This document shows, in pieces, positions 22,264 to 31,570 of a stretch of DNA of 64,000 bases. The notes beneath the pieces were generated by a model. The model did not search any database. It was not told the origin of the DNA and saw only the letters and a program-made list of their open reading frames with translations. Each line of letters starts with the position of its first letter. The first letter of the stretch is position 1. Both the position numbers and the translations under genes were made by a program. The stretch is from positions 1-64,000 of the forward strand of contig CAISBR010000052.1 of NCBI GenBank assembly GCA_903883645.1, written 5' to 3'. The DNA is from an uncultured Myxococcales bacterium. Lineage in GTDB: Bacteria > Myxococcota_A > UBA9042.

Positions 22264-23673
22264 CTACGGCTTGGCACTCGCCTTGGCACCAAACGGCACC
22301 CGCAGCGCCAGCGACACAATGTCCATCCCCGCCTCGTAGGTGCCATTGCCCACCACCGCCGCCTTGGGCGCGTCCATACCCGGCAGCACCGCAGGCGTCT
22401 CTTTCTGCTCAATTACGCTATCTGTCACGGTTTGCGTCGCGACAAAGTGGTGCGCATAGGCCAGGTCGATCCACGCATCGTACACGTGCAGCGACGCGCC
22501 GACGCTCGCCACATGCCGCGCCCAGTTGGGGAAGTCGACACTCACGTACTTGGTTGGAACTGCACTAGTTTCGTACATGTAGCCGGCGCGCAGCCGCAGC
22601 CGACCGGCCAAAAGCTCGTGCTCGCCGCCCAAGCGAAGGCTAATGGTGTCTTGAAACACATGCGGAAACACGATGTCTGGCACCGGCTTCGACGTATCGA
22701 ACGAAGTCTTCACGTTGATATTACTCGTCTTAATCCGCACTTCTTTGAGCGCCGACCACGCCTCGTACACCGCATCGACCTCGACCTCCCAATCGGGCCG
22801 CGGCCGCCACTGCGCACCCAGACGCACCATATCGGCGAATTTCAACTGCAATTGCGCGGTATCGCCCACCTGCCACGAGCTCGTCTTGGCCCAGTCTGGC
22901 CCCACGGTCTTTAACGTGCCGTCGGCGGCAAAATCGAGCCGGGGCCGCCACGACAGGCCGATCGCCAGCGTTTTCGTGGGCAAAACCGTCGCCCCGAGCA
23001 CAAATGCCGGCTTGATGCCATTGCTGCCCGCAAACGTCGCAGTGGTGTCGTTCTTGGGGTCAGTACCGGGCGCGGTGCCACTGTAAACGGCCTGCGTAAA
23101 GGTTGCGTTGCCGTGGGCAAGCTGAAAAGTCAGGCCTAGGCGCAGCCAATCGGACCAACCCACCGCCACCGCAGCCGAGTAGTAGGCAATAAAATAGTCT
23201 GTAGATTGAATCGCATAGCGCTGCGCACCCTGGGCTGGCAGCTCGAGCTTGCCGATCGACGACGGCCCTGTGGCACCCAGAGCCAGGGTCAACTCCGACA
23301 AGGGGCCGACAGCACCAAACCCGTAGCTAAGACAAGCACTTGGACCAAAGAAGGGCGGCGCGCTATTCTCAACCTTGGCGCTGCCGGGGATCGAGGTCGA
23401 GGTAAAGGCCAAGTGCTGCTGCGCCGCGCGCCCGTCAAGGGTCAGATTCAGGCCGTGTTGCTGGGCGAGGCCGGCGGGATTGTACTGAAAGGCAAGTCCA
23501 TCTGAAGGGTTGGCCGCCCATGCACCGCCGCGACCGATGGCTACGGTACCATTGTCGGGGTACTCGACGCCGGCCGCCCATGCCGAGCCTGCGCACAAAC
23601 ACCCAGCTAAAACCAAAGATTGCGATAGCACTGCCGCCCAGTTTCGGGCCGCTTTGTCGTGGTGCGCGCTCAT
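22264..23673 (-). CDS. FadL-family outer-membrane transport protein
   Basis: Encodes 469 residues from ATG 23673, chosen for the strong Shine-Dalgarno GGGGAGG and the signal peptide (SLVLAGCLCAGSAWA). The mature N-terminus has GRGGAWAANPSDGLAFQYNP followed by AGLA: the 'NPAG' plug motif is a hallmark of FadL/TodX channels. The rest alternates polar and aromatic beta strands, as in a 14-strand barrel. FadL proteins let long-chain fatty acids or other hydrophobic compounds cross the outer membrane by lateral diffusion. The gene is divergent from the MCE lipid-transport operon, separated by 250 bp, which suggests shared purpose or regulation. The C-terminus does not end in the classic aromatic residue. 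Confidence 0.88.
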   Translation of the reverse strand: MSAHHDKAARNWAAVLSQSLVLAGCLCAGSAWAAGVEYPDNGTVAIGRGGAWAANPSDGLAFQYNPAGLAQQHGLNLTLDGRAAQQHLAFTSTSIPGSAKVENSAPPFFGPSACLSYGFGAVGPLSELTLALGATGPSSIGKLELPAQGAQRYAIQSTDYFIAYYSAAVAVGWSDWLRLGLTFQLAHGNATFTQAVYSGTAPGTDPKNDTTATFAGSNGIKPAFVLGATVLPTKTLAIGLSWRPRLDFAADGTLKTVGPDWAKTSSWQVGDTAQLQLKFADMVRLGAQWRPRPDWEVEVDAVYEAWSALKEVRIKTSNINVKTSFDTSKPVPDIVFPHVFQDTISLRLGGEHELLAGRLRLRAGYMYETSAVPTKYVSVDFPNWARHVASVGASLHVYDAWIDLAYAHHFVATQTVTDSVIEQKETPAVLPGMDAPKAAVVGNGTYEAGMDIVSLALRVPFGAKASAKP

Positions 23674-23923
23674 CACTGCCTCCCCTGCCGACCCCGCCGC
23701 CGCTGAGGCTGGGGGTGCCGCTCTTTGCCAGTCGCACGGGCACCAGCGGCCGCGTTGCGTCGATGGGGTTACCATGCTCCCGGAAAGCGTCGCCGTCAAA
23801 CAGCAAGCGCCGCAACCACTTAGTGGCCATCGGCGGCGTCTGCGAAGTGGCGCGGCGAAGAACGCTCTGCACCCTAGCCGCAGCGGACCATCGGGTCCAC
23901 AATAGCCCAGCGCGGCCGGTCCG
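23674..23923. other. Divergent intergenic region, fadL-like and MCE operon
   Basis: Holds the 5' ends of both transcripts. The minus-strand Shine-Dalgarno of the FadL gene is clear; no convincing Shine-Dalgarno precedes the MlaE-like gene. A short dyad, GGACC and GGTCC around ATCG (23885-23898), lies about 25 bp upstream of its ATG. No gene recognised. Confidence 0.4.
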
Positions 23924-25081
23924 ATGGCCCGCGTGCACGACGAGGCCGTTATCGCCCGCTCCCCTGCCCAGCTGACCGCGACCGAAGCGCCCGCCGTGCC
24001 GGGGCAGCCGCGCACTTGGCAGCTGAGTGGAGTGCTCGACGCGCACAGTTCGGCCGAGGTGCAGCAGCGCCTGGGCCGGCACCTGGGGCGTGCGACAGGG
24101 CCATTTTGTCTGGATTTGACGGAGTTACACGGCATCGACAGCGCGGGCGCGGCGACCTTAGTCGACCTGTGGCGGCAGAGCCAGGCGCGCGGCGTACTGC
24201 TGCAAGTTGTGGGTGCGCAACCGGCGGTCATCGAAAAACTGGCGCAATTTCGTGTTAATCCAACCCTTGCGCCCACGCCGCCTGCAGCGGGCCTATTTGA
24301 GGCTCTGGGCGACGCGGCTTGGCAAAACACCCTGGCCTTGCGCGACTTTATCGTGCTCGCCGCCGATGTGACGGTGGGTGCGGCGCTGGCCCTGCTGCGG
24401 CCGCATCGCCTGCGCTGGGGTGCGCTGCTGCAACAGTCGAGCCTAATGGGGTCGCAAGCGCTAGGCATTGTTGGGCTTATTACCTTTCTAATTGGTCTCA
24501 CGCTGGCGTTTCAGTCGGCCTATCAGCTCCGCCAATTCGGCGCGGCCATCTATGTGGCGACGCTGACTGCGATTTCGATGGTGCGCGAGATGGGCCCTCT
24601 GATCACGGCGATCTTGGTGGCGGGCCGCTCGGGGTCGTCGATCACCTCCGAAGTGGCGACCATGAAGGTGGGCGAAGAGATCGACGCGCTGCACGTAATG
24701 GGCATTCCTTTCGTAGACTTTGTGGCCGTGCCCAAGCTGCTGGCGATGCTGGTGACCGTGCCGCTGCTGACCGTGCTGGCCGATGTGCTGGGCATCGTGG
24801 GCGGCTGGATCGTGGGCATGGTCTACCTGGATCTGGCGCCGCGACCGTACCTGCAAAAGACCATCGACGCGCTAGTGGCCAAAGACTTGGCGACCGGGCT
24901 ATTCAAAAGCGTAGTATTTGCCTGGGGTATCGCCCTCATCGGCCTGTACTACGGCGCCGGGGTGCGCGGCGGGGCGCAAGAGGTCGGCCGCGCCACCACG
25001 GCCTCGGTCGTCAGCGGCATCTTCTTTATCATCGTCGCCGACAGCTTGTTTTCCATCCTGTTTTACGTGGTGCTGGGATGA
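23924..25081 (+). CDS. mlaE: MCE-system permease MlaE with fused N-terminal STAS domain
   Basis: Encodes 385 residues. Residues about 30-120 read as a STAS domain (LDLTELHGIDSAGAATLVDL), the MlaB-type partner that in E. coli is a separate protein. Residues about 125-385 are the MlaE permease: five or six hydrophobic helices with the conserved RSGSSITSEVATMKVGEEID loop that contacts the ATPase. It forms the inner-membrane core of an MCE phospholipid or hydrophobic-molecule transporter. It is the first gene of a four-gene operon; its stop overlaps the ATPase start (ATGA). STAS-MlaE fusions are known in other bacteria. Confidence 0.92.
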   Translation: MARVHDEAVIARSPAQLTATEAPAVPGQPRTWQLSGVLDAHSSAEVQQRLGRHLGRATGPFCLDLTELHGIDSAGAATLVDLWRQSQARGVLLQVVGAQPAVIEKLAQFRVNPTLAPTPPAAGLFEALGDAAWQNTLALRDFIVLAADVTVGAALALLRPHRLRWGALLQQSSLMGSQALGIVGLITFLIGLTLAFQSAYQLRQFGAAIYVATLTAISMVREMGPLITAILVAGRSGSSITSEVATMKVGEEIDALHVMGIPFVDFVAVPKLLAMLVTVPLLTVLADVLGIVGGWIVGMVYLDLAPRPYLQKTIDALVAKDLATGLFKSVVFAWGIALIGLYYGAGVRGGAQEVGRATTASVVSGIFFIIVADSLFSILFYVVLG

Positions 25082-25905
25082 GCAGCGCCGCCCTCGACTT
25101 GGCCCTGAGCCCGGCACTTGCGGTGCGCGGCCTGGTGGTCCGCTACGGCGAGCGCACGGTGCTCAGCGGCGTCGACATGACGGTGCCAGCCGGCGAAATC
25201 CGCGTCATCTTGGGCGGCAGCGGCTCGGGCAAGTCTACGCTCCTAAAGGGAATATTGGGCCTAACCGACGTCTCTGCCGGCAGCGTGACCCTGCTGGGTC
25301 AGCCGATGCTGGGTCTGCCCGAGGCCGAGCGCCAGCGGCTGATGCAGCGCGTGGGGGTTTTGTTCCAGAATGGCGCGCTGTTTGGCTCGCTGACTGTGGG
25401 CGAAAACGTGGCACTGCCGCTGCGCGAGCACCGCCGACTGCCCGAGGGGGCCATCCGCGAGCTGGTGCGCAGCAAACTGGCCCAAGTGGCGATGAGCCAC
25501 GCCGAACACCTATACCCTGCCGAGCTTTCTGGCGGCATGAAGAAGCGGGCCGGCCTGGCGCGGGCGCTGGCGCTCGACCCAGAGGTGCTGTTTTGCGACG
25601 AGCCGTCGGCCGGCTTGGACCCGCAGACGTCGCTGAACCTGGACAATTTGCTGCTACAACTGCGCGACCGACTTGGGGTTACTGTGGTTATCGTCACGCA
25701 CGAGCTCGCAAGCATTGAGGGTATTGCCGATTCGCTTATCATGATCGGCGCGGGCAAGGTCATTGCCGAGGGGGCCGTTGCCGAAGTGCGCCGCCGCGGT
25801 CTTGCGCAAGTAGACGACTTCTTTGCCCGGACCGCGCAGCTTGACGCGAGCCCCGAGGTCAGTGCGGCGGAGTTGCTGGGGCTCACCGCCCGCGGAGGTG
25901 CCTAG
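25078..25905 (+). CDS. mlaF: MCE-system ATPase MlaF
   Basis: Encodes 275 residues. It is an ABC ATPase with Walker A GGSGSGKST (about 45), the Q-loop in LFQNGALFGSLTV, a signature AELSGGMKKRAGLARALAL (about 150), Walker B LFCDEPSAGLDP (about 170) and the switch His in THE. The 'SGGMKKR' form is characteristic of MlaF/Mkl-type ATPases rather than ordinary importers. It energises lipid movement through MlaE. Start and stop overlap neighbouring genes (ATGA upstream, TAGTG downstream), so the three core subunits are translated together. Confidence 0.95.
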   Translation: MSSAALDLALSPALAVRGLVVRYGERTVLSGVDMTVPAGEIRVILGGSGSGKSTLLKGILGLTDVSAGSVTLLGQPMLGLPEAERQRLMQRVGVLFQNGALFGSLTVGENVALPLREHRRLPEGAIRELVRSKLAQVAMSHAEHLYPAELSGGMKKRAGLARALALDPEVLFCDEPSAGLDPQTSLNLDNLLLQLRDRLGVTVVIVTHELASIEGIADSLIMIGAGKVIAEGAVAEVRRRGLAQVDDFFARTAQLDASPEVSAAELLGLTARGGA

Positions 25906-26882
25906 TGGCCAGCCTGAGCAAGGGCCAAAAAGTCCGCCTAGGCGTGTTTGTCGCCACAGGCCTCAGCGTGCTTGCCGGTGCCACGGTGGTGCTCGCTGGC
26001 CGCAAATTCACCGAGCAGCTCGACACGTACGCGATCCGCTACTCGAACAAAGCTGCGTCGTTCGCGGGCCTGTCGATCGGCAGCGACGTCACCTACAGCG
26101 GCATCAAGATCGGCCGGGTCGAGAGCTTGGCCGTGGCCCGCGACGACGTTGCGGTCATCGAGGTCGGTATCAGCGTCGCCCACGGCACCCCGATTGCCGC
26201 CGACTCGAGCGCGAGCCTGGGCACACAGGGCATTACCGGCATGAAATACATCGACATTTCGCGCGGCTCGCAGACGGCTAAGCTGCGCCAACCGGGCGAG
26301 CGCATCCCGCCGGGCGAGTCGATGATCGACAACCTGAGTGCGCGCGCCACTTCGATCGGCGAGCGCCTCGACGCGCTGCTGATCAATCTGCAGGCGATGA
26401 CGGGGACGAGCCAGCAAAAGAGCCTCGACAAGGTGTTCGACCGGGTCGACAGCGTGCTGGGCGAGACCAGTGCAATCTTGAGCGACAATCGGCCGGCCAT
26501 CGCCGCCATCGTGCAAAATGCCCAGCAAGTTACCGAGGATATGACCACGATTTCGCGCAATTTGGCCCAGATTTCGCACAGCGGTGTGGCCATGGCTGAG
26601 CGCGCTGACCGGGTGATGGCCAACCTAGAGACCGCGAGCGGCGAACTAAAACAAGCCGCGGCGCCAAACGGCGAGGTGGCGGTGGCCGTGGCCAAGGTCG
26701 CCAAGCTGATCGACGGCCTGAACATGGTGGTGGTGCGCAGCCAGGGCGATATCGACGTAACTTTGAGGCACTTGCGCGACGCGGCCGCCGACCTGCGCGA
26801 TTTTGCCCAGGCCGTCAAAGACAACCCCACGACGCTGATGTTCACAAGCGAGCAAGGCAGCGACAGGAAGATCGGCAAATGA
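25905..26882 (+). CDS. mlaD: MCE-domain substrate-binding protein MlaD
   Basis: Encodes 325 residues starting with GTG that shares its first base with the upstream stop. One N-terminal transmembrane helix (VRLGVFVATGLSVLAGATVVLA) anchors it in the inner membrane. The MCE domain (about 38-120) has SIGSDVTYSGIKIGRVESL and ASLGTQGITGMKYIDIS, the usual core. A long helical tail (about 145-320), rich in Ala, Gln and Asp, would form a periplasmic needle or coiled-coil, as in MCE rings that bridge the periplasm. The stop overlaps the lipoprotein-barrel gene by 4 bp. The hexameric ring would conduct lipids between MlaE and the outer membrane. Confidence 0.92.
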   Translation: MASLSKGQKVRLGVFVATGLSVLAGATVVLAGRKFTEQLDTYAIRYSNKAASFAGLSIGSDVTYSGIKIGRVESLAVARDDVAVIEVGISVAHGTPIAADSSASLGTQGITGMKYIDISRGSQTAKLRQPGERIPPGESMIDNLSARATSIGERLDALLINLQAMTGTSQQKSLDKVFDRVDSVLGETSAILSDNRPAIAAIVQNAQQVTEDMTTISRNLAQISHSGVAMAERADRVMANLETASGELKQAAAPNGEVAVAVAKVAKLIDGLNMVVVRSQGDIDVTLRHLRDAAADLRDFAQAVKDNPTTLMFTSEQGSDRKIGK

Positions 26883-29179
26883 GTAGGTCGCAAGCCAATA
26901 AATTGCATCTTTTCAAGCTGTTTCGAGCCATGCTTGGGGCGCTCGTGCTGAGTGGCTGCTGGGGCACGACCGCCGCCGAGCAACGCTTCTATACGCTGAG
27001 CCTGCCGCAGGCCGCCGCGACGACCACCGGGCGCCACGCGGCGCAGGTATGGGTCAAAGAGGTCGAAATTGCGCCGGTTTACAACCGCCCGCAGATCGTG
27101 TTTCGCTTTTCGCCGCAAGAGCTGCAGTTCTTTAACCAGAGCCGCTGGGCCGACCGGCCCTCGCGCATGGTGGGCCAGCTGCTCGAGCGGGCGGTGACGA
27201 CGTCGGGGGTCTTTGCCGGGGTGGTGGCGCGACTGGGCACGGCGCCGCCCACCTATGTGCTTGATTCTAGTGTTGAAGCTATCGAAGAGCTCGAAGGCGG
27301 CGACCTGTGGTATGCCCACCTCGCCATGACCTTGCGCCTGTCGCGTTTCGACGACAACCGCGCCGTGTGGCAGTTTAGTTTTGACGAGCGCCGCCCAATC
27401 AATCGCCAAGACTTGGGCTTGGTTACGCGGGCATTGTCGGAGATTTTAGACGAGCAATTGGGCATCGCGCTGCGGCAGATGGAGGCCGCGCTCGATGGCA
27501 AGCCGCCGCTGGCGACCAAGCCGGTGCCGACCGCCGCCAGTCCGCCCAAAAGCAACGGTATAGAACTGCAGCCGAATCAAGCGGTTCATGGCAGTGTGCC
27601 GGTCGCAGGCGAGACCAAGTTCGACGGCACCAATGGCAGCGAGGTCAACTGGCGCAACAGCACGCAATACCACAGCGACAACACGGCGATTCCCACGGGC
27701 AAGGGCGCGATTTTCTTACCCTCGCTCAGTCTCAAGGCCGAACGCGAGCCCCCAGTCAGCGTGCTGCAAGACGGCAAAGTGGTGGGCAGCGGCGGCATGG
27801 GCCGGCGGATTGTCATGGCGCCGGGGCAGTACGAAGTGGCGTTCGGCTCGGGGCCGGCGTCGCAACACCTGCTGCGGCAAGTCGTGGTCGAAGAGGGCCG
27901 CACCACCATTGTTTCGCCCGACTGGGCGGTGCTCGATGTCAGCGTCGTCAACGCCAAATTCATCCCATTCTTGGGCACCTACGAGATCATGCGCATGGAC
28001 GACCGCGAGTACATGGGCGTGGGCTACGGCGTCGACGAAGAGCTGGGCCAGCGCGCGCAGGTGTGGGTGCTAAAGCCCAGTCTTTACAAGATTGTGCAGT
28101 CGGGGTCGACCTACCGCGCCCGCACCAACTTTGCCACGGTGCTGCTGGTGCCGGGCATGGCCGTGCCGTACCTGCTGGTGCAAGACGACACCACCCGCGA
28201 CTTCTTGGGCGCTGGCGTGGCTGAGCCCGATAGCAGCCGCTGGGTCGACACGCGCACCGATCAAGAGGGAAATTGGCGCTTTCGCACCTCTTTAGGCGGC
28301 AGCGTGCTGCTGAATAATCGCACCGAGGGCTACTCGAGCGCGCCGGTAGGGAGCAGCTTAGGCATCGACTTGTTTTCGGATAATCGCCTAACGTTCAACT
28401 CCGATCCGCATATCTGGACCACTCGCCTCGAGATCGAAGAAGGCCAGTCGCTGCAGCCCACCATCGGCACCGACAATAAGCCCGGCAGCCTACTCGACGG
28501 CCGCTTGCTGTCGGTCAAGGATCGCGTCTACTTCAATTCAATCTATATTTATCAATACTTGCCATGGGTCGGCCCATACCTGCGCGTGGGCGGCGAGACC
28601 ACCTTGGTCGACCAGCAGACCTACTTTGAGAAGCCGACACAGGTGGTGGTGCAAGACACGGGCGGGGCCACGATTGCGACCCATAACGGCAGCGACGGCA
28701 AGGGCGAGACCAAGTTTGTGCTGAGCGGACCGCTGACGCCGGTGCAGCTCAAGCAAGGCGCGGGCGTGAATTTTCGGGTGCTGCACAATACGACCTTCGA
28801 CCTCGACTTGCGCTCGGGTCTGGGTTCGCGGCAATACCTCGCGCGCAACCAGCTCGTGCCCAAAGACGACCCGAATACGCCCAGTTTCGAGGTGCGGCGG
28901 GTGGCTGGCACGGTGCTGACCGGTTTCGAGGCCTCGGCGCTGGGCCAGCTGCGGCTGACGCGCTACCTGCAAGGCTCGACCGAGCTCGACGCGCTGCTGC
29001 CCTTTGACGGCCTGACCGCCACTCAGCTGACTTGGCGCAGTGCTTTGAGTCTGCGTTTGGGCAGTTACGCGTCGCTGACCTATACGCTGAACGTGGTGCG
29101 CCAGCCCAATGTGCGGCCCGACACGCCGTGGGCGACCGAGCAAGGCCTGCAGCTGCGCTTCCACTACGCACCTTTGTAG
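26879..29179 (+). CDS. PqiC-like MCE auxiliary lipoprotein joined to probable outer-membrane beta-barrel
   Basis: Encodes 766 residues. The lipoprotein signal ends in lipobox LSGC (Cys about 27). Residues about 35-210 resemble the ABC-transport auxiliary lipoprotein family (PqiC/LetC-like): FYTLSLP at the start, VWVKEVEIAPVYNRPQIVFR, and a MVGQLLERAVTTSGVF helix. A Pro/Lys linker follows. Residues about 240-450 are beta-rich, with a PEGA-like MAPGQYEVAF part. Residues about 460-766 alternate hydrophobic and polar strands (for example RVYFNSIYIYQYLPWVGPYL and SALSLRLGSYASLTYTLNVV) and look like an outer-membrane barrel. Stand-alone PqiC proteins are about 190 residues. The fusion would place an outer-membrane domain at the end of the MCE path. 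It is the last gene of the operon, 9 bp from a convergent gene. Confidence 0.82.
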   Translation: MSRSQANKLHLFKLFRAMLGALVLSGCWGTTAAEQRFYTLSLPQAAATTTGRHAAQVWVKEVEIAPVYNRPQIVFRFSPQELQFFNQSRWADRPSRMVGQLLERAVTTSGVFAGVVARLGTAPPTYVLDSSVEAIEELEGGDLWYAHLAMTLRLSRFDDNRAVWQFSFDERRPINRQDLGLVTRALSEILDEQLGIALRQMEAALDGKPPLATKPVPTAASPPKSNGIELQPNQAVHGSVPVAGETKFDGTNGSEVNWRNSTQYHSDNTAIPTGKGAIFLPSLSLKAEREPPVSVLQDGKVVGSGGMGRRIVMAPGQYEVAFGSGPASQHLLRQVVVEEGRTTIVSPDWAVLDVSVVNAKFIPFLGTYEIMRMDDREYMGVGYGVDEELGQRAQVWVLKPSLYKIVQSGSTYRARTNFATVLLVPGMAVPYLLVQDDTTRDFLGAGVAEPDSSRWVDTRTDQEGNWRFRTSLGGSVLLNNRTEGYSSAPVGSSLGIDLFSDNRLTFNSDPHIWTTRLEIEEGQSLQPTIGTDNKPGSLLDGRLLSVKDRVYFNSIYIYQYLPWVGPYLRVGGETTLVDQQTYFEKPTQVVVQDTGGATIATHNGSDGKGETKFVLSGPLTPVQLKQGAGVNFRVLHNTTFDLDLRSGLGSRQYLARNQLVPKDDPNTPSFEVRRVAGTVLTGFEASALGQLRLTRYLQGSTELDALLPFDGLTATQLTWRSALSLRLGSYASLTYTLNVVRQPNVRPDTPWATEQGLQLRFHYAPL

Positions 29180-29188
29180 TGGCGGCAA

Positions 29189-29845
29189 CTATGCGTGCGG
29201 AATCAAGCCATTGCGAATCGCAAACCGCACCAGATCCGCCGTGGTCTCTACGCCCAGCTGCTCCATAATCGCCCGGCGATGGGCGTCGACGGTCTTGCTG
29301 CTGATGCCGAGAGAAAATGCCACTTCTTTAGCCGACATCCCCTCAGCGAGGAGGCGCAGCACCGACTGCTGGCGAAAGCTAAGAGCCGACTTTAGCTCGC
29401 CCGGCGCGGCCGCCGCTTCGTTTGTCGGTTGGCGAAAGCCATCGGCCACGGTCGACGCCACTTCGGGGCACAGGTAATGCTTGCCCGCGTGCACCGTGCG
29501 AATGGCGCGCGGCAGCTCGTCGAGCTCCGTGTCTTTGGTGATGTAGCCGTGCGCGCCCAGCCTGAGCGCCTCGCGCACAAACGCCGACTCGCCGTGCATC
29601 GACAGGATCACGATGCGGCAAGTAGGATGAATTTCACGAATTTTCGGCACGGCTTCGAGGCCGGTCAACCGCGGCATGGTCACATCGAGCACCACCACGT
29701 CGGGCTTGAGCGCCGCCGCCAGCTCGCAGGCCATTAGGCCATCGGAGGCCTCACCCACGACCTCGATGTCGGGCTCCGACTTCAGCACGAGGCAAAGACC
29801 CGAACGCACCAAGTTGTGATCATCGGCTAGCAACACGCGAATCAC
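29189..29845 (-). CDS. NarL/FixJ-family response regulator
   Basis: Encodes 218 residues. The receiver domain begins IRVLLADDHNLVRSGL and has the phospho-acceptor Asp in VVVLDVTMPRLTG (about 54), the Thr/Ser switch in ILSMHGES and the Lys in YITKDTE. The C-terminal LuxR-type helix-turn-helix reads LSFRQQSVLRLLAEGMSAKE and SLGISSKTVDAHRRAI. It should bind DNA as a dimer when phosphorylated. Its start overlaps the stop of the kinase gene by 4 bp, so the two form a cognate pair with the HbpS-like gene just upstream. No dedicated operator could be identified. Confidence 0.92.
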   Translation of the reverse strand: MIRVLLADDHNLVRSGLCLVLKSEPDIEVVGEASDGLMACELAAALKPDVVVLDVTMPRLTGLEAVPKIREIHPTCRIVILSMHGESAFVREALRLGAHGYITKDTELDELPRAIRTVHAGKHYLCPEVASTVADGFRQPTNEAAAAPGELKSALSFRQQSVLRLLAEGMSAKEVAFSLGISSKTVDAHRRAIMEQLGVETTADLVRFAIRNGLIPHA

Positions 29846-31563
29846 GACTTCACCGCCTTGGTTGGGCGCACAGCGAGTGGCGGCGCACCGATCTCAATAT
29901 CCACTTCGGCACCGCGCCCAGAGGCCTGCCGCACATGCAAGCCGCCGCCAACGCCGATTAGGCGCTCGCGCCAGGCAAACAGGCCATAGCCTGGCCCGGC
30001 CACAGCAGGGGCATCGATCGAATAACCCTTGCGAAAGCCGCCACCATCGTCTGCCACCCGCAGCCACAGCCGCCCCGAGCGCCGCCAGCACGACACGGTC
30101 AAGGTCTGCGCCGCCGCGTGCTTGACCGCGTTGTGAATGAGCTCGCGCACCGCACCAAACACAATCGTCGCATGCAAGTCGCCGAGTTGACCAGAGGTCC
30201 GCCACTGCAGGCTCGCTCGCAGGCCGTGCTGCATCTGCGCCCGGTCGAGCAGCCCCTCAATCGCCTCGCGCAGGCCAAAAGTATAGAGCGCGGTCGGACT
30301 TAGGTCTGTCGTCAAGCCCCGGGCCGCCTTCATGATGCCGACCACCGCGTCGTCGAGCTCGGCAAACCGCACCTTTAGATGCGCATCGACCACCGTCTGC
30401 CGCATCAGATCGCGCAAATTTAGGCGCAGCAGCGTCAGCTCTTGACCAATGCCGTCGTGGATCTCGAGCGCCAAACGCCGCCGCTCGGCCTCTTCGGCCA
30501 TCACCAGCGACTCGGTCGCGCGCGCCAGCCGCTCTTGGTAGTCAACCAAGTGGCTCTCCGTACGCTCGCGTTGCGCGACTTCGCTCAGCAACAGCTGCAC
30601 GGTCGCGTCAAGCGTGGCCGTTCGCTCAGCAACCCTGCGCTCCAACACACTGCGCCCGACATGCAGCGCCTGCTCCGCCCGCTTGCGCGCATCGATATCT
30701 TGGTGGATACCCGCCGCCCGCAGTGGCCGGCCATCCGCGTCGCGCAGCAGCACCCGGCCGGTATCCAATACCCAGCGCCAATCGCCTTGCCGGGTCCTAA
30801 GGCGGTGCTCGGTCGAGTAGTAGGGTGTGTGACCGTCGAGGTGCGCTTGCAGCGTGCGCATCACCTCGGGCATGTCGTCGGGATGCAAAAGCTCTTCCCA
30901 AACAGAGACATGCGGCGGAACTTCGGACAGCTCGTAGCCCAGCATCTCGGCCCAACGCTTGTTAAACGTCACATGGCCGCTGGCGATATCCCAATCCCAG
31001 CTGCCCAAGTGGGCGCCATCGACCACAAAACTGAGGGCTTCTTGGCTGTGGCGCGTCGCATCCAGCGCCTGCAGCCGCGAGTAGATCACCCCGGCCAAGC
31101 TCGCGGCCACGCGCAGCACATAGATCGTCTGCTCGGAGTAGGCGTTGGGCCGCACATCGCCCAGCCCAAGGGTGCCAACCACCTGATCACCCGAGCGAAC
31201 TGGAATAAAGAGCCGCGAACGAATCACCGGAGCGCCCGACACCGTCTGCGTCTGATTGAGCGGATCATCTAGCGTATCCGGCACATGCAACAGCTTGCCG
31301 CTCCGGATCACGCGCATGGGGTGGCGCTGCGTCGCGGTCCGCTCCAGTTCGTCAAAATCTTTGCGCAAATAGCCACGGGCTACGGCCAAACGCAAGCGCC
31401 CTGTGGTCGGTTCAAAGAAGTAGAAACCGGCGTGCGAGGTGTTGACGACCGTTTCGACGCCATCAAATAGGCCGCGCGCCAGCTCTTCGATGGTGGTGGC
31501 GGTTGCCAGTCGGTCGACTACGCCGCCGAACATAGACGCCATCTGCTCGTAATTAATAGACAT
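29842..31563 (-). CDS. Soluble GAF-PAS sensor histidine kinase (HisKA_3 type)
   Basis: Encodes 573 residues from ATG 31563, eight bases after the stop of the HbpS-like gene. Domains: GAF (about 10-150; TIEELARGLFDGVETVV), PAS with PAC (about 165-300; LGSWDWDIASGHVTFNKRWA), a coiled coil (about 300-360), HisKA_3 with phospho-acceptor His in LALEIHDGIGQE (about 368), and a C-terminal HATPase (VRELIHNAVKHA, then VADDGGGF). There is no transmembrane segment, so it senses a cytosolic signal, perhaps a small molecule or redox cue through GAF or PAS. It should phosphorylate the adjacent NarL-type regulator. The frame continues upstream into the neighbouring gene, but domain content starts at the chosen ATG. 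Confidence 0.9.
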   Translation of the reverse strand: MSINYEQMASMFGGVVDRLATATTIEELARGLFDGVETVVNTSHAGFYFFEPTTGRLRLAVARGYLRKDFDELERTATQRHPMRVIRSGKLLHVPDTLDDPLNQTQTVSGAPVIRSRLFIPVRSGDQVVGTLGLGDVRPNAYSEQTIYVLRVAASLAGVIYSRLQALDATRHSQEALSFVVDGAHLGSWDWDIASGHVTFNKRWAEMLGYELSEVPPHVSVWEELLHPDDMPEVMRTLQAHLDGHTPYYSTEHRLRTRQGDWRWVLDTGRVLLRDADGRPLRAAGIHQDIDARKRAEQALHVGRSVLERRVAERTATLDATVQLLLSEVAQRERTESHLVDYQERLARATESLVMAEEAERRRLALEIHDGIGQELTLLRLNLRDLMRQTVVDAHLKVRFAELDDAVVGIMKAARGLTTDLSPTALYTFGLREAIEGLLDRAQMQHGLRASLQWRTSGQLGDLHATIVFGAVRELIHNAVKHAAAQTLTVSCWRRSGRLWLRVADDGGGFRKGYSIDAPAVAGPGYGLFAWRERLIGVGGGLHVRQASGRGAEVDIEIGAPPLAVRPTKAVKS

Positions 31564-31570
31564 ATTCCAG

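Noticed and set aside
23674-24501. Extension of the FadL reading frame to a 745-residue protein
   Set aside because: The extra N-terminal part is Arg/Pro/Ser-rich and antisense to the STAS-MlaE gene. A strong Shine-Dalgarno and a signal peptide place the start at 23673.
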